The notes below the pieces were generated by a model. That model made no database searches. It was not told the DNA's origin and saw nothing but the letters and a program-made list of their open reading frames with translations. A program made the position numbers and the translations under genes. 64,000 bases of DNA from Orientallactaga sibirica (taxonomy: Eukaryota > Chordata > Mammalia > Rodentia > Dipodidae), in assembly GCA_036365145.1 (NCBI GenBank), contig JAEOAD010001658.1:1-64000 (forward strand). Reading direction: 5' to 3'. Of the stretch, positions 28,468-39,511 are shown in pieces. How positions within the stretch are numbered: position 1 is the stretch's first letter; each line of letters opens with the position of its first letter.

Positions 28468-31400
28468 ATATTACAAAAGGAATGGATGATCCCTCTGTGC
28501 ATTGCAGGTGTTTATATTTGTCTTAGGAATGGATGATCCCTCTGTGCAATGCAGGTGTTGATCTTTACCTAAGGAATAGATGATCCCTCTGTTCAATGCA
28601 GGTGCTTAACCTTATCTAAAGAACTGATGATCCCTCTGTTCAAATCAGGTGTTTAACGTTATCTAAGGAATGGATGATCCCTCTATTCAATGCAGGTGCT
28701 TACACTTATCTAAGGAATGTATGATATCTGTTCAATGCAGGTGTTCACAGTTACCTAAAGAATGGATGATCCCTCTGTGTAAGGGAGGTTTTTAGCTTGA
28801 CCTAAGGAATAGATGATGCCTCTGTGCATTGCAGGTGTTTATATTTGTCTTAGGAATGGATGATCCCTTGTACATTGCAGGTGTTTACTATGACATAAGG
28901 AATGAAAGATCCCTCTGTTCAATGCAGGTGTTTACCTTTACAAAAGTAATGGATGTTGTCTATGTGCAATGCAGGTGTACACCTTCACATAAGGAATGGA
29001 TTATCCCTCTGGGCCAGGCAGCTGTTGACCTTTACCTAAGGAATGGATGATCCCCCTGTGCAATCCAGGTGTTTGCCATTACATAAAGAATGGATGATCC
29101 CTGTGTTCAATGCAGGTGTTTAACGTTATCTAAGGAATGGATGATCCCTCTGTGCAATCGAGGTGTTTACGATTACCTAAGCAATGGATGATCCCTCTGT
29201 TTTCAATGCAGGTGTTTACCTTTATCTAAGGAATGGATGATCCCTATGTTCAATGCAGGCATTGATCTTTACCTAAGGAATGGATGATCCCTCTGTTCAA
29301 TGCCGGTGTTTACCTTTACCTAAGTAATTGATGTTCCCTCTGTGCAATGAATATATTGACCTTTACCTAAGGAATATATGACACCTCAGTTCAATGCAGG
29401 TGTTTACCTTTACCTAGGAATGGATGATCCCTCTGTTCAATGCAGGTGTTTACCGTTATCTAAGGAATGTATGATCCCTCTGTTCAATGCAGGTGTTTAC
29501 AGTTACCTAAGAAATGGATGATCCCTCTGTGCATTGCAGGTGTTTATATTTGTCTTAAGAATGGATAATCCGTCTGTGCATTGCAGGTGTTTACTATTAC
29601 CTATGCAATGGATGATCCCTCTGTTCAATGCAGGTGTTCACAGTTACCTAAGGAATAGATGATCCCTCTGTGCAATGCAGGTTTTTAGGTTTACCTAAGG
29701 AATGGATGATCCCTCTGTGCTTTGCAGGCGTTTAGTATTACCTAAGGAATGAAAGATCCCTCTGTTCAAGGCAAGTGTTTACCTTTACAAAAGGAATGGA
29801 TGTTCTCTGTGTGCAATGCAGGTGTTGACCTTTACTAAGGAATGGATGACCCTTCTGTGCAATGCAGGTGTTGAACATTACCTAAGGAATGTATGAACCT
29901 TCTGTGCAATCCAGGTGTTTACCATTACCTAAGGAATGCACGATCCCTCTGTGCAATGCAGGTGTTTACCTTTACCTAAGGAATGATATGATCCCTCTGT
30001 GCAATGCAGGTGTTGATCTTGACCTAAGGAATAGATGATCCCTCTGTTCAATGCAGGTGCTTACCCTTATCAAAGGAATGGATGATCCCTCTGTTCAGTG
30101 CAGCTGTTTAGTGTTACCTAAGGAATGGATTATCCCTCTGTGCAATGCAGGTTTTTAGCTTGATCTAAGGAATGGATGATCCCTCTGTGCATTGCAGGTG
30201 TTTATATTTGTCTTAGCAATGGGTGATCCCTCTGTGCATTGCAGGAGTTTACTATTACCTAAGGAATGACAGATCCCTCTGTTCAATGTTAGTGTTTACC
30301 TTTACAAAAGGAATGGATGATCTCTGTGTGCATGCAGGTTTTAACCTTTACATAAGGAATGGATGATCAATGTGGTCCAGCCAGGTGTTGACCTTTATCT
30401 AAGGAATGGATGATCCCTCTGTGCAATGCAGATGTTGATCATTACCTAAGGAATTATGATCCCTCTCTTCAATGCAGATGTTTAACGTTATCTAAGGAAT
30501 GGATGATCCCTCTGTGCTATCCAGGTGTTTACCATTACCTAAGGAATGGATGATCCCTCTGTGTAATGCAGGTGTTTACCTTTACTAAAGGAATGGAATA
30601 TCCTCTGTGCAATGCAGGTGTTGAACTTTACCTAAGGAATAGATGATCCCTGTGTTCAATGCAGTTGTTTACCATTATCTAAGAAATGGATGATACCTCT
30701 GTTCAATGCTGGTGTTTAGAGTTACCTAAGGAATGGGTGATCCCTCTGTGCATTGCAGATGTTTAATATTACCTAAGGAATGAAAGATACCTCTGTTCAA
30801 TGCAGGTGTTTACCTTTACATAAGGAATGGATGATCCCTCTGGCCCAGGCAAGTGTTGACCATTACCTAATGAATGGATGATCCCTCTGTGCATTGTGGG
30901 TGTTGATCATTACCTAAAGAATGGCTGATTCCTCTGTTCAATGCAGTTGTTTACCGTTATCTATGGAATGGATGATCCCTCTGTGCAATGCAGGTTTTTA
31001 CCTTTACCGAAGGAATGATATGATCCCTCTGTGCAATGCAGTTGTTGATCTTTACCTAAGGAATAGATGATCCCTCTGTTCCATGGAGGTGCTTACCTTA
31101 TCTAAGGAATGGATGATCACTCAGTCCAATGCAGCTGTTTACACTTACCTTAGGAATGGATGATCCCTCTGTGCAATGCAGGTTTTTAGGTTGACCTAAG
31201 GAATGGTATGATCCCTCTGTGCAATGCAGGTGTTGATCTTGACCTAAGGAATAGATGATCCCTCAGTTCAATGCAGGTGCTTACCCTTATCAAAGGAATG
31301 GATGATCCCTCTGTTCAATGCAGCTGCTTAGTGTTACCTAAGGAATGGATGATCCCTATGTGAATTGCAGGTGTTTACTATACCTAAGGAATGACAGATC

Positions 31401-33419
31401 CCTCTTTTCAATGATATTGTTTACCTTTACAAAAGGTATATATGATCTCTGTGTGCAATGCAGGTTTTTACCTTTATATAAGGAATGGATGATCAATGTG
31501 GGCCAGCCAGGTGTTGACCTTTATCTAAGGAATGGATGATCCCTTTGTGCACTGCAGGTGTTTACTATTACCTAAGGAATGGATCAACTCTCTCTCTCAA
31601 TACAGGTGTTTACCGTTATCTACGAAATGGATGATCCCTGTGTGCAATCCTGGTGTTTACCTTTACCTAAGGAATGACAGATCCCTCTGTTCAATGATAG
31701 TGTTTACCTTTACAAAAGGAATATATGATCTCTGTGTGCAATGCATGGTTTTTATCTTTATCTAAGGAATGGATGATCAATGTGGGCCAGCCAGGTGTTG
31801 ACCTTTATCTAAGGAATGGATGATCCCTCTGTGCATTGCAGGTGTTTAGTATTACCTAAGGAATGGATCAACTCTCTCTCAATGCAGGTGTTTACCGTTA
31901 TCTACGAAATGGATGATCCCTCTGTGCAATCCAGGTGTTTACCTTTACCTAAGGAATGCCAGATCCCTCTGTGCAATGCAGGTGTTTACCCTTACCTAAG
32001 GAATGACATGATCCCTCTGTGCAATGCAGGTGTTGATCATGACCTAAGGAATAGATGATCCCTCTGTTCAATGCAGGTGCTTACCCTTATCTAAGGAATG
32101 GATGATCCCTCTGTTCAATGCAGCTGTTCACAGTTACGTAAGGAATGGATGATCCCTCTGTGCATTGCAGGTGTTTATATTTGTCATAGGAATGGATAAT
32201 TCCTCCGTGTATTGCAGGTGTTTACTAATACCTAAGGAATGAAAGATCCCTCTGTTCAACGATAGTGTTTACCTTTACAAAAGGAGTGGATGTTCTCTGT
32301 GTGCAATGCAGATTTTTATCCTTACATAAGGAATGGATGATCAATATGGGCCAGGCAGTTGTTGAGCTTTACATAAGGAATGGATGATCCCTCTGTTCAA
32401 TACACTTGTTTACCATTACCTATGAAATGGATGATTCCTCTGTGCAATCCAGGTGTTTACCATTTCCTAAGGAATGCATGATCCCTCTGTGCAATGCAGG
32501 TGTTTACCTTTACCTAAGGAATGATATGATCTCTCTGTGCAATGCAGGTGTTGATATTTACCTAAGGAATAGATGGTCCCTCTGTTCAATGCAGGTGCTT
32601 ACCCTTATCTAAGGAATGGGTGATCCCTCTGTTCAATGCAGCTGTTTAGTGTTACCTAAGGAATTGATGATCCCTCTGTGCAATGCAGGTGTTTACCTTT
32701 ATCTTCGGAATGGATGATCCCTCTGTGCAATCCAGGTGTTTACAATTACCTATGGAATGGATTATCCCTCTGTGCAATGGATGTGTTGATCTTTACCTAA
32801 GGAATAGATGTTCCCTCTGTTCAATGCAGGAGCTTACCCTTATCTAAGGAATGGATGATCCCTCTGTTCAGTGCATCTGTTTACAGTTACCTATGGAATG
32901 GATGATCCCTCTGTGCAATGCAGGTTTTTAGGTTGACCTAAGGAATTGATGATCCCTCTGTGCATTGCAGGTGTTTATTTTTGTCTTAGGAATGGATGGT
33001 CCCTCTGTGCATTGCAGGTGTTTACTATTACCTAAGGAATGAAAGATCCCTCTGTTCAATGATAGTGTTTACCTTTACAAAAGGAATGGATGTTCTCTGT
33101 GTGCAATGCAGCATTTTCCTTTACATAAGGAATGGATGATCAATATGGGCCATGCAGGTGTTGACCTTTACCCAAGGAATGGATGATCCCTCTGTGCAAT
33201 GCAGGTGTTGATCATTACCTAAGGAATGGGTGATCCCTCTGTTCAATGAAAGTGTTCAACGTTACCTAAGGAATTGATGATCCCACTGTGCAATCCAGAT
33301 GTTTACCATTACCTAAGGATTGGATGATCCCTCTGTGCAATGCAGGTGTTTCCCTTTAACTAAGGAATGGAAGATTCTCTGTGCAATGCAGGTGTTGATC
33401 TTTACTTAAGTAATATATG

Positions 33420-33425
33420 ATCCCT
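33420..33425 (+). other. 6-bp target-site duplication, left
   Basis: ATCCCT directly precedes the TG that opens the retroviral element. The same six bases follow the closing CA at 44640-44645. Both belong to the ATCCCTCT block of the satellite monomer, so the insertion went into a monomer. Confidence 0.85.
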
Positions 33426-33903
33426 TGCCCAGGCTGGCAGGGTTTCAACAATGGGCTCGAGGGGAGGCTAAACTGGATGAGAGACAAATAGACACAAAGA
33501 AGGTTGCCAAGCCTCTGGTCAAGGCCTCTGAGTTTATTATTCACATAGAGGTATATATAGGGGAGGCATGAAGAAGGTATGTGGGTAAATGGAATTTATG
33601 GTTTGCCTAATGGATTTAATGGCTACCAGATGTTTTCATTCATGAGGAGAGAGGGGAGGGGATCTTTAGAGTGATGGGCCTCAATGATGTTTACAAGAAT
33701 GTCTGTGTTGAGCCAACAGGCAGGGCATAGTTACATCAATCCTGTTTGCTTAGATACATATCTTTAGGTTACACATTGTTCTTATCTATAGATCTGAGTA
33801 GGGTCTTTGGGAAGGCTTGGTAATTATCACAGGAACTTAAATGTAACAAAAAAGGTGCAGGTTTTCCTCCAAATGGCTGCAGTTTGGCTCAAGGTCCCCA
33901 ATA
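33426..33903 (-). mobile_element. 3' LTR of the class II-like retrovirus
   Basis: 478 bp. On the plus strand it opens TGCCCAGGCTGG; the other edge is CCCCAATA, where the right LTR has CCCCAACA, so the terminal dinucleotide of this LTR on its own strand has decayed from TG to TA. On the minus strand a TATATATA box (33552-33559) lies about 15 bp before an AATAAA polyadenylation signal (33533-33538), implying a very short R region. A polypurine tract adjoins at 33904-33920. Confidence 0.85.
33552..33559 (-). promoter_or_regulatory. Putative LTR TATA box (3' LTR)
   Basis: TATATATA in a CCTATATATACC context on the minus strand, shortly before AATAAA at 33533-33538. The same arrangement occurs in the right LTR at 44288-44295. 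Promoter function is inferred from its position in the LTR only. Confidence 0.55.
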
Positions 33904-33920
33904 TCCCCCTCCGTTCTTTT
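33904..33920 (-). other. Polypurine tract, interior copy 1
   Basis: On the minus strand the bases read AAAAGAACGGAGGGGGA immediately before the 3' LTR. That is the expected place and composition for the plus-strand primer of reverse transcription. A copy one base shorter lies at 39188-39203 beside the middle LTR. Confidence 0.75.
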
Positions 33921-34227
33921 ATACAAGATAGGGGAGGCCCGCAGTGAAGCGGTGGGCTTTAACCAACTACGGGGAAGCATTGGCCTGACTCCTCTCGTGG
34001 GTTATATATTTGTTTCCCACATTTTGACCCTTGGTAACTTTTGGAGAGGGGAGGCAGGGTCTATTTTGATGTTTATGGTTCCAACCTCCATGCCAGTCAG
34101 GTTTGCTTCTCGGGGGACTCAGAAGCAGACTATAGAGTCCTCCCCCTGCAGTGTTAGCTCTGCACCCCTTGTTTTTGCCCACGCCACACCAAAGCTGGCG
34201 TGCATAAATCTGAGTTTTATGCAGCTC
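33921..34227 (-). other. Retroviral interior between polypurine tract and env remnant
   Basis: About 300 bp downstream of the env remnant in element orientation. Open frames exist on both strands (143 codons at 33952-34383 plus; 71 codons at 33967-34182 minus), but neither resembles a known retroviral product. The plus frame is antisense to the element and is preserved in the second copy only because the copies are almost identical. No functional site is seen. Confidence 0.4.
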
Positions 34228-35353
34228 CTAAAGGAGGTCCATCATCTTCAGTTTAGCCAAGCCTCTGGCAGCCAAATTAAGTCTATGGTAATATACCTGT
34301 ATGGGTTTTGGTACCATGGAGTCAATTTGTTTTATAAAACTAGTAAGCCTATTAATGATAAATGGTCCCAAGGTAATTACTAGCAAGAGACTAACCAGGG
34401 GTCCCATAAGGGTATTATGCATAAGAGTAGAAGCAGGGTGTCTGACTAATAGAAGCCAAATGAGAATCTGAGAAATAAACAGCTTGGGAGAAACTTTTTG
34501 CAAAGTCCCTTTTGTAGCCTTAGCAGGATCTCCAAAAGACAAATGACTATATGAATTAACAGATACTTTCTTTTGTAAACCTTGTAAATCTATGTTAAGA
34601 TTATTATGGTTTTAAATACCCCAAATATGATTTTTAACGTTTCACCATTCAGTAGCAGTCCCATTGTACGATAAAGTAGTAATACATATGAATTGATAAT
34701 TTACATGACAGAACAATTGCATTTGAAGAGCCAGATTGGCAACCTGTTTTCCTAAATACATAACAGCATCCTCTAGAGCATCTAACCTGACTGACAGTTT
34801 TTTATCAATATCTATCTGTGATGAAAAAGCTTGAGAAAAATATTAATCAGTCCATTAACATGATCAGCTGTCTTCATCAATTGTGCCAGGGATACTGATG
34901 CTGTGGTGGAAGAGGCAATGATGGTTGCAGCAAGAATTTCCAAAAGTAGTCATTTTACTGAATTTTCTTTTCTGTGTCAGCATTCTGTTGAGCTGCTGGA
35001 ACACTTCAGCTCGGAAGCTGGAATACCAGGAATCAGTCATTCTGATTGGCATAATTAAGTAAGGAGAACACATGACAATAAAAACTACATTGGAAGAGTA
35101 ATCTGTAGCTGTGTCTTTTTTTAGAATTAATACAATTGGTGATAATATACCAGGTACAACTAAGAGTAAATTTCGTTTGGAGATTGACCCACCTGGGCCC
35201 AACTACAAAAGGATAAGGGAGGGGTAGACACGTACAAAACTTAAAATAATTTTCTTTTAGGGTAACTATTACTTTCCATAATTTTATTTGAGGCCACCCT
35301 TGGGGACTCAAGATGGGCTCTATCTCTGATTGTTTACTTTCTTGGGGACCCAA
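34228..35353 (-). pseudogene. env: Broken retroviral env remnant, copy 1
   Basis: Env mediates entry of retroviruses. Only fragments in shifting frames remain here, on the minus strand. In order: a surface-subunit tail with PLPYPFVVGP and LSCTWYIITNC (within 35033-35353), similar in pattern to the end of class II Env surface subunits; a basic stretch QKRKF where a cleavage site would be expected (about 34970); a hydrophobic, alanine-rich stretch like a fusion peptide (about 34880-34950); a heptad-rich segment followed by two cysteines in a CHVNYQFIC context (about 34681-34810); and a membrane-spanning segment ending LGPFIINRL (within 34228-34542), which recalls gammaretroviral transmembrane proteins. 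Stops and frameshifts separate these parts, and no complete surface subunit is visible. The assignment rests on motif pattern without alignment. Confidence 0.65.
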
Positions 35354-37053
35354 CTGTAATCATAAATTATATTTATTTTAGTATATACTGAAGAACTAAA
35401 AAAAAGAAATCAACCAACCCGCTACATTCAGCCTCTGAAACACTGTCTGCTCACCTGACTCAGATAAGGAACTAGCTAAGGAATGTGCTGACTTCCAACT
35501 CTGTAATCTATGTTTGTTTGTCCAGCAGTAAATTCCCCCTGTTTAGTTTTTGGGGAGTTTTCACACCTGTAGGACCTTCCAGAGATACTCAGCCATGGGG
35601 GCCTCTGGTATTTGTAACAGACAAATTTTGTAAACTATTTACTTACCTGATATGTAACTACAACTCCCCATGATGTAATTCCCACTCCCCATTCCCTCCC
35701 CCACACAAGAATTGGGACCGAGGCTTTAGCGGTGGGCTTGGTGTCCCTTTGGCTGTGGCCGCCAGCAACTGTGAAGAAAGGAGTGAAAAGGGGGGGGAGG
35801 CTCTTATCCAAGGGAGAGGTTTTTAAATTAAATTTCTCCAGGTCACGATGTATAGGATCTGGTCTGGATGTCCGTTCCTAGGACAGAAAACACTCTTTTT
35901 TAACCTTTAATATAATATTTGAATGAAGGGTGTCCTCTGATAGCCATTCAGAGGAACAGAAATTGATTTATTTGTCCTTGACAATAGATACTCCATTTTT
36001 TCTGAGCGATGTCCTTGATTTATGTCCTAAAGAGGGGGAAGGGTACTGTCCCATGTTATTAGGTCAAGGGAGAAGTGTCTGTCCATAGGGAAACAATTAA
36101 CATATAGACACACAAATATGACAGAAACACAGAGGGCCCAATAGTATAGAGACACGAGTATTACAGAAACAGAGGGCCCAAGAAAGCTATGCGTGCTTCA
36201 GAACCAGATTTAAAAAGGAGAGGGAGAGAGAGAGAGAGTGCTCATATACTCACCAGACCGGTCTGAGTGCTGGGGACCCACAGGGTTGGATGTTTTGAAA
36301 ACACAGTTGGATAGGAAGCAATTATCACAGGTTACATTAAAGGTTGGGTAGCTACTGGTGTGCCAATGGAGGGAGATGTTAGGAATTTTTGTATATTAGT
36401 TATATTAACCATGTGAGAGAATTAAATACTAATGAACCAATTTTAACTTTAAGATATAGTTAAAATGTTGACAAATAGGAACTTAATAACTTTGTTGGTA
36501 CTTAAAATTTAGTCTTTTTAAACCATTATTATGACCAGATTAATATCAACAAGTTAAAGTTTTAAGTTTACCAATTGAATACCATAGTAACCTGCTGTCA
36601 GCTAGAGCCATGCTTTTATTAGTCTGATGTAAGCCCTAGGTTAATAATCATTTTATGGTATCTTAAAAGATCTGTAATCTGGTTAAGTTTTTTGTTTTTA
36701 ACCTTCCGTTTAAGTTTACTTAACATCTACATTTACATATTTTTATCTTACAAACTATGTAACCATTCTGTAACAATCTTTTTCATCAAATAGTTACCAA
36801 CATTTAAAGTTTTTTTTCTCTAGTTTAACTTTTTTAGTCAGTTTATCTTATTATTACCAGCGAAAACTTTTATTGTCTTTACCATGAGGCTTTTAATAAA
36901 AGGCCTTATGAAATATCTTTAAAGAGTAGATCAGACTTGACTTTTGAAACACATTTAAATTATGAAAGTAGGTTTAAACATCATTAAAATTTTTCTAACA
37001 AATTTAGTATTGAGCACATATTTAAATTTAAATATAATTCTTGAGACTGTTTT

Positions 37054-37288
37054 TGTTAGTAGTCCCAGAAAAGCATAGAGAGGCAAAGTGAGCTTAAAAC
37101 AGTTGTAAATACTTACAAGAAGTCCACCTCTACTTATAGTAATTTGGCATTTACCCATATTTTGAGATTTTGTTAGTAGTCCCAGAAAAGCATAGAAATG
37201 CAAAGTGAGCTTAAAACAGTTGTAAATATTTATAGGAAGTCCACATCTATTTATAGTAATTTGGCATTTACCCAGATTTTGAGATTTT
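37054..37288 (-). repeat. Two-copy 117-bp tandem repeat in interior copy 1
   Basis: The copies start with TGTTAGTAGTCCCAGAAAAG at 37054 and 37171, a period of 117 bp, with a few substitutions between them (for example CATAGAGAGG versus CATAGAAATG). 117 is divisible by 3, so an open minus-strand frame crosses both copies and gives a repeated 39-residue peptide. No function is recognised. Confidence 0.85.
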
Positions 37289-38364
37289 ATGTGTTTGTAG
37301 TCCCCAAACTCTGCAAGCCAGGAAGCTAAAAAGAGCCTCTTTCTCTTTTTTAATCTATTATCTCCTTGTTTACCCTGTTGGGCGGTGGGCTGGTGTGGCT
37401 GGAGGCCGCCTGAGCCCACATGGGGTAGGCACGCCCTGGAACCTGTGTTTTGCACCCAGATCTGAGCGGAGAAGCAGGGGAAGGGGCTTATCTAATAGTG
37501 AGACTGAAGGACATTATTAATCAGGTTTTAATAGGAGAAGGCGATAAAAATCTTTTATACAATCACCCATGTGACCCCATCGTTTCTCATTGATAGTGTC
37601 TTTTTGGGGGAACCATGGACAAACATTTTCTAAGAGAACAAAAACTTAATCAAGTCTTTTTTTTAACTTGCCCCCCCCCGCATCTTGAGAGATTCCTTAA
37701 GCCCTTGAATAAACAATTCCTGTTTGTTTAACATTTGGCCTATGTTGAAAAGAAAAGTCTGCAGGAGCCTGAGCCATGCCCCAGCTGTGAGTGGAGGAAA
37801 GACAAGGGGGAAAGGTATTTTTCCTCAGGTGCAGCTTTTGTCTTGCTGCTTGTGGCTTTGAGTAGTTTTGAGTAGTTTTGCCTGTCAGTTTGTTACAGCT
37901 TGACCAGCAGCCACCGACATTTTGATGTGAGCTAGTGTTCCTCATGATAGAGAAAGTTTAGAAATGCCAAGACCAGAGGGCAAAGTTCCTGGGCTATAAA
38001 TAGCTCAGGTGATTCCCAAGGGATCTTAAACGTAAGCCTGACCACAAGTTTAAGAGTCCGGCAGCCACCCTAAAAGGCTATTACTGGCCGATGCATCACC
38101 AGTTTTTATTTGGAGAGAAGGCTAGATAGGAGGTTGCTGCCAACACCTGGTCGGGCTGTCGGGACTTGAAAAATGAGCTCGGGGCCTTCAGTCAATGCCG
38201 GAGAGTAGCCCCGGCCAAGAGACTTCAGTTGCCCTGTTAACTTGATTCAAGTCCACGCGAAGACTCAAACTGAAAATAAAAAAATGAAAGTAGAGGACAG
38301 TGTTTAAGAGGGAGATTTGTCTTTTTCTCTGAGAAAGAAAAAGTCTGTTTTTCTTTACATTACA

Positions 38365-38600
38365 CCTCGCCTAATCCCTCAGTGGGGAGGCAGCCACTGG
38401 GGGCCTATTGATCTGTCTTTCTCTGATGGAGGAAGGCTAAGTTTGTTTTTCTTTACATTACACCTCACCTGATCCCTCACTGGGGAGGCAAACTTTGCTT
38501 AGTTCCTCAATGGGGAGGCAACCATAAGAAACCTGGCCTAGTCCGTCAATGGGGAGGTGAATTTTGTCTAGTCCCTCACTGGGGAGCCGGCCACAGGGGG
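38365..38600 (-). repeat. Five-copy TGGGGAGG motif cluster, interior copy 1
   Basis: Five irregularly spaced copies of a motif of about 20 bp, of the form CTAGTCCCTCAATGGGGAGG, lie near 38369, 38468, 38502, 38540 and 38569 on the plus strand. Each contains CCTC and GAGG arms that could pair as a small hairpin. In element orientation the cluster sits at the start of interior copy 1; in copy 2 the equivalent lies a few hundred bases after the primer-binding site. Confidence 0.6.
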
Positions 38601-38783
38601 CCTGTTAGTCCCAGGGGGAGGATGTCCCCAAGTGATCACCCAATTTTCTTTTGTTCCTTGAGGCTCGCACATAATGAACGTATATGGTTTGTCCCAGACA
38701 TGTGTCACCATTCACCTCACCCGGGTCCAAAGAAGGCTGCTTTCCTGCAGTGATCCACATGGATCTTGGTCAATGAGGTGGCG

Positions 38784-39187
38784 CCTCTGAGTTTATTATT
38801 CACCTCATAGAGGTGGCTGGGGTTATATAGGGGAGGCTAAACTGGATGAGAAGAAGGTATGTGGGTAAATGGAATTTATGGTTTGCCTAATGGATTTAAT
38901 GGCTGGAATTCAGATGTTTTCATTCATGAGGAGAGAGGGGAGGGGATCTTTAGAGTGATGGGCCTCAATGATGTTTACAAGAATGTCTGTGTTGAGCCAA
39001 CAGGCAGGGCATAGTTACATCAATCCTGTTTGCTTAGATACATATCTTTAGGTTACACATTGTTCTTATCTATAGATCTGAGTAGGGTCTTTGGGAAGGC
39101 TTGGTAATTATCACAGGAACTTAAATGTAACAAAAAAGGTGCAGGTTTTCCTCCAAATGGCTGCAGTTTGGCTCAAGGTCCCCAATA
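38784..39187 (-). mobile_element. Partial, rearranged middle LTR
   Basis: About 404 bp of LTR joining the two interiors. It nearly matches the left LTR from CCTCTGAGTTTATTATTCAC onward but lacks the roughly 100 bp that end the LTR in element orientation, and it has no primer-binding site beside it. Near its start the sequence is altered: GGGGAGGCTAAACTGGATGA, which normally lies in the missing end of the LTR, appears after TTATATA. A second small change, GGCTGGAATTC, replaces GGCTACC. It ends CCAATA like the left LTR and is followed by a polypurine tract at 39188-39203. Confidence 0.75.
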
Positions 39188-39203
39188 TCCCCTCCGTTCT
39201 TTT
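39188..39203 (-). other. Polypurine tract, interior copy 2
   Basis: On the minus strand it reads AAAAGAACGGAGGGGA, one G shorter than the copy at 33904-33920, directly before the middle LTR. Confidence 0.65.
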
Positions 39204-39511
39204 ATACAAGATAGGGGGAGGCCCGCAGTGAAGCGGTGGGCTTTAACCAACTACGGTTAAGCATTGGCCTGACTCCTCTCGTGGGTTATATATTTGTTTC
39301 CCACATTTTGACCCTTGGTAACTTTTGGAGAGGGGAGGCAGGGTCTATTTTGATGTTTATGGTTCCAACCTCCATGCCAGTCAGGTTTGCTTCTCGGGGG
39401 ACTCAGAAGCAGACTATAGAGTCCTCCCCCTGCAGTGTTAGCTCTGCACCCCTTGTTTTTGCCCACGCCACACCAAAGCTGGCGTGCATAAATCTGAGTT
39501 TTATGCAGCTC
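39204..39511 (-). other. Retroviral interior between polypurine tract and env remnant, copy 2
   Basis: Equivalent of 33921-34227 and almost identical. One visible difference is CTACGGTTAAGC here versus CTACGGGGAAGC in copy 1. Nothing functional is recognised. Confidence 0.4.

Larger units (their letters stand above)
7819..33425 (+). repeat. 47-bp satellite array, second segment
   Basis: About 25.6 kb of uninterrupted 47-bp monomers, all in plus orientation. Zone B monomers dominate to about 20.8 kb, with GTTGATCTTTAACTAAGG, TTCAACCCAGGTTTC and GGGATGATCC. From about 20.8 kb zone A takes over, with repeated runs of monomers in a fixed order: TATTTGTCTTAGG, then CTATTACCTAAGGAATGAAAG, then TTTACAAAAGGAATGG, then TACCTTTACATAAGG, then GGGCCAGGCAGG. 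Higher-order repeats are visible: 7085-7548 matches 9857-10320 at a constant 2772-bp shift, and runs near 22.6, 25.2 and 28.7 kb share the same truncated monomer. The segment ends at the 6-bp target site of the retroviral insertion. No other feature is seen in it. Confidence 0.95.
35354..38783 (-). other. Non-coding retroviral interior, copy 1
   Basis: About 3.4 kb where gag, pro and pol would be expected, but no frame longer than 166 codons and no recognisable capsid, protease, polymerase or integrase motif. The part at about 36400-37050 is AT-rich with dense stops. A GA run lies near 36220 and a C run near 37669. The frame at 36955-37455 owes its length to a 117-bp tandem repeat inside it. 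The part at about 38365-38600 holds five copies of a short motif with TGGGGAGG. This looks like replaced or decayed sequence in a non-autonomous element. Confidence 0.6.

Noticed and set aside
1..33425. Inverted satellite blocks
   Set aside because: All monomers examined run in the same direction; the few minus-strand ORFs are ordinary reverse readings of the same units.
33952..34383. 143-codon plus-strand ORF, repeated at 39236-39667, as a conserved gene
   Set aside because: It is antisense to the retroviral interior and overlaps the env remnant. It is kept in both places only because the two interiors are nearly identical.
36955..37455. 166-codon minus-strand ORF as gag
   Set aside because: No capsid or nucleocapsid motif (no CCHC zinc knuckle) is visible, and its length depends on a 117-bp tandem repeat in AT-rich sequence.
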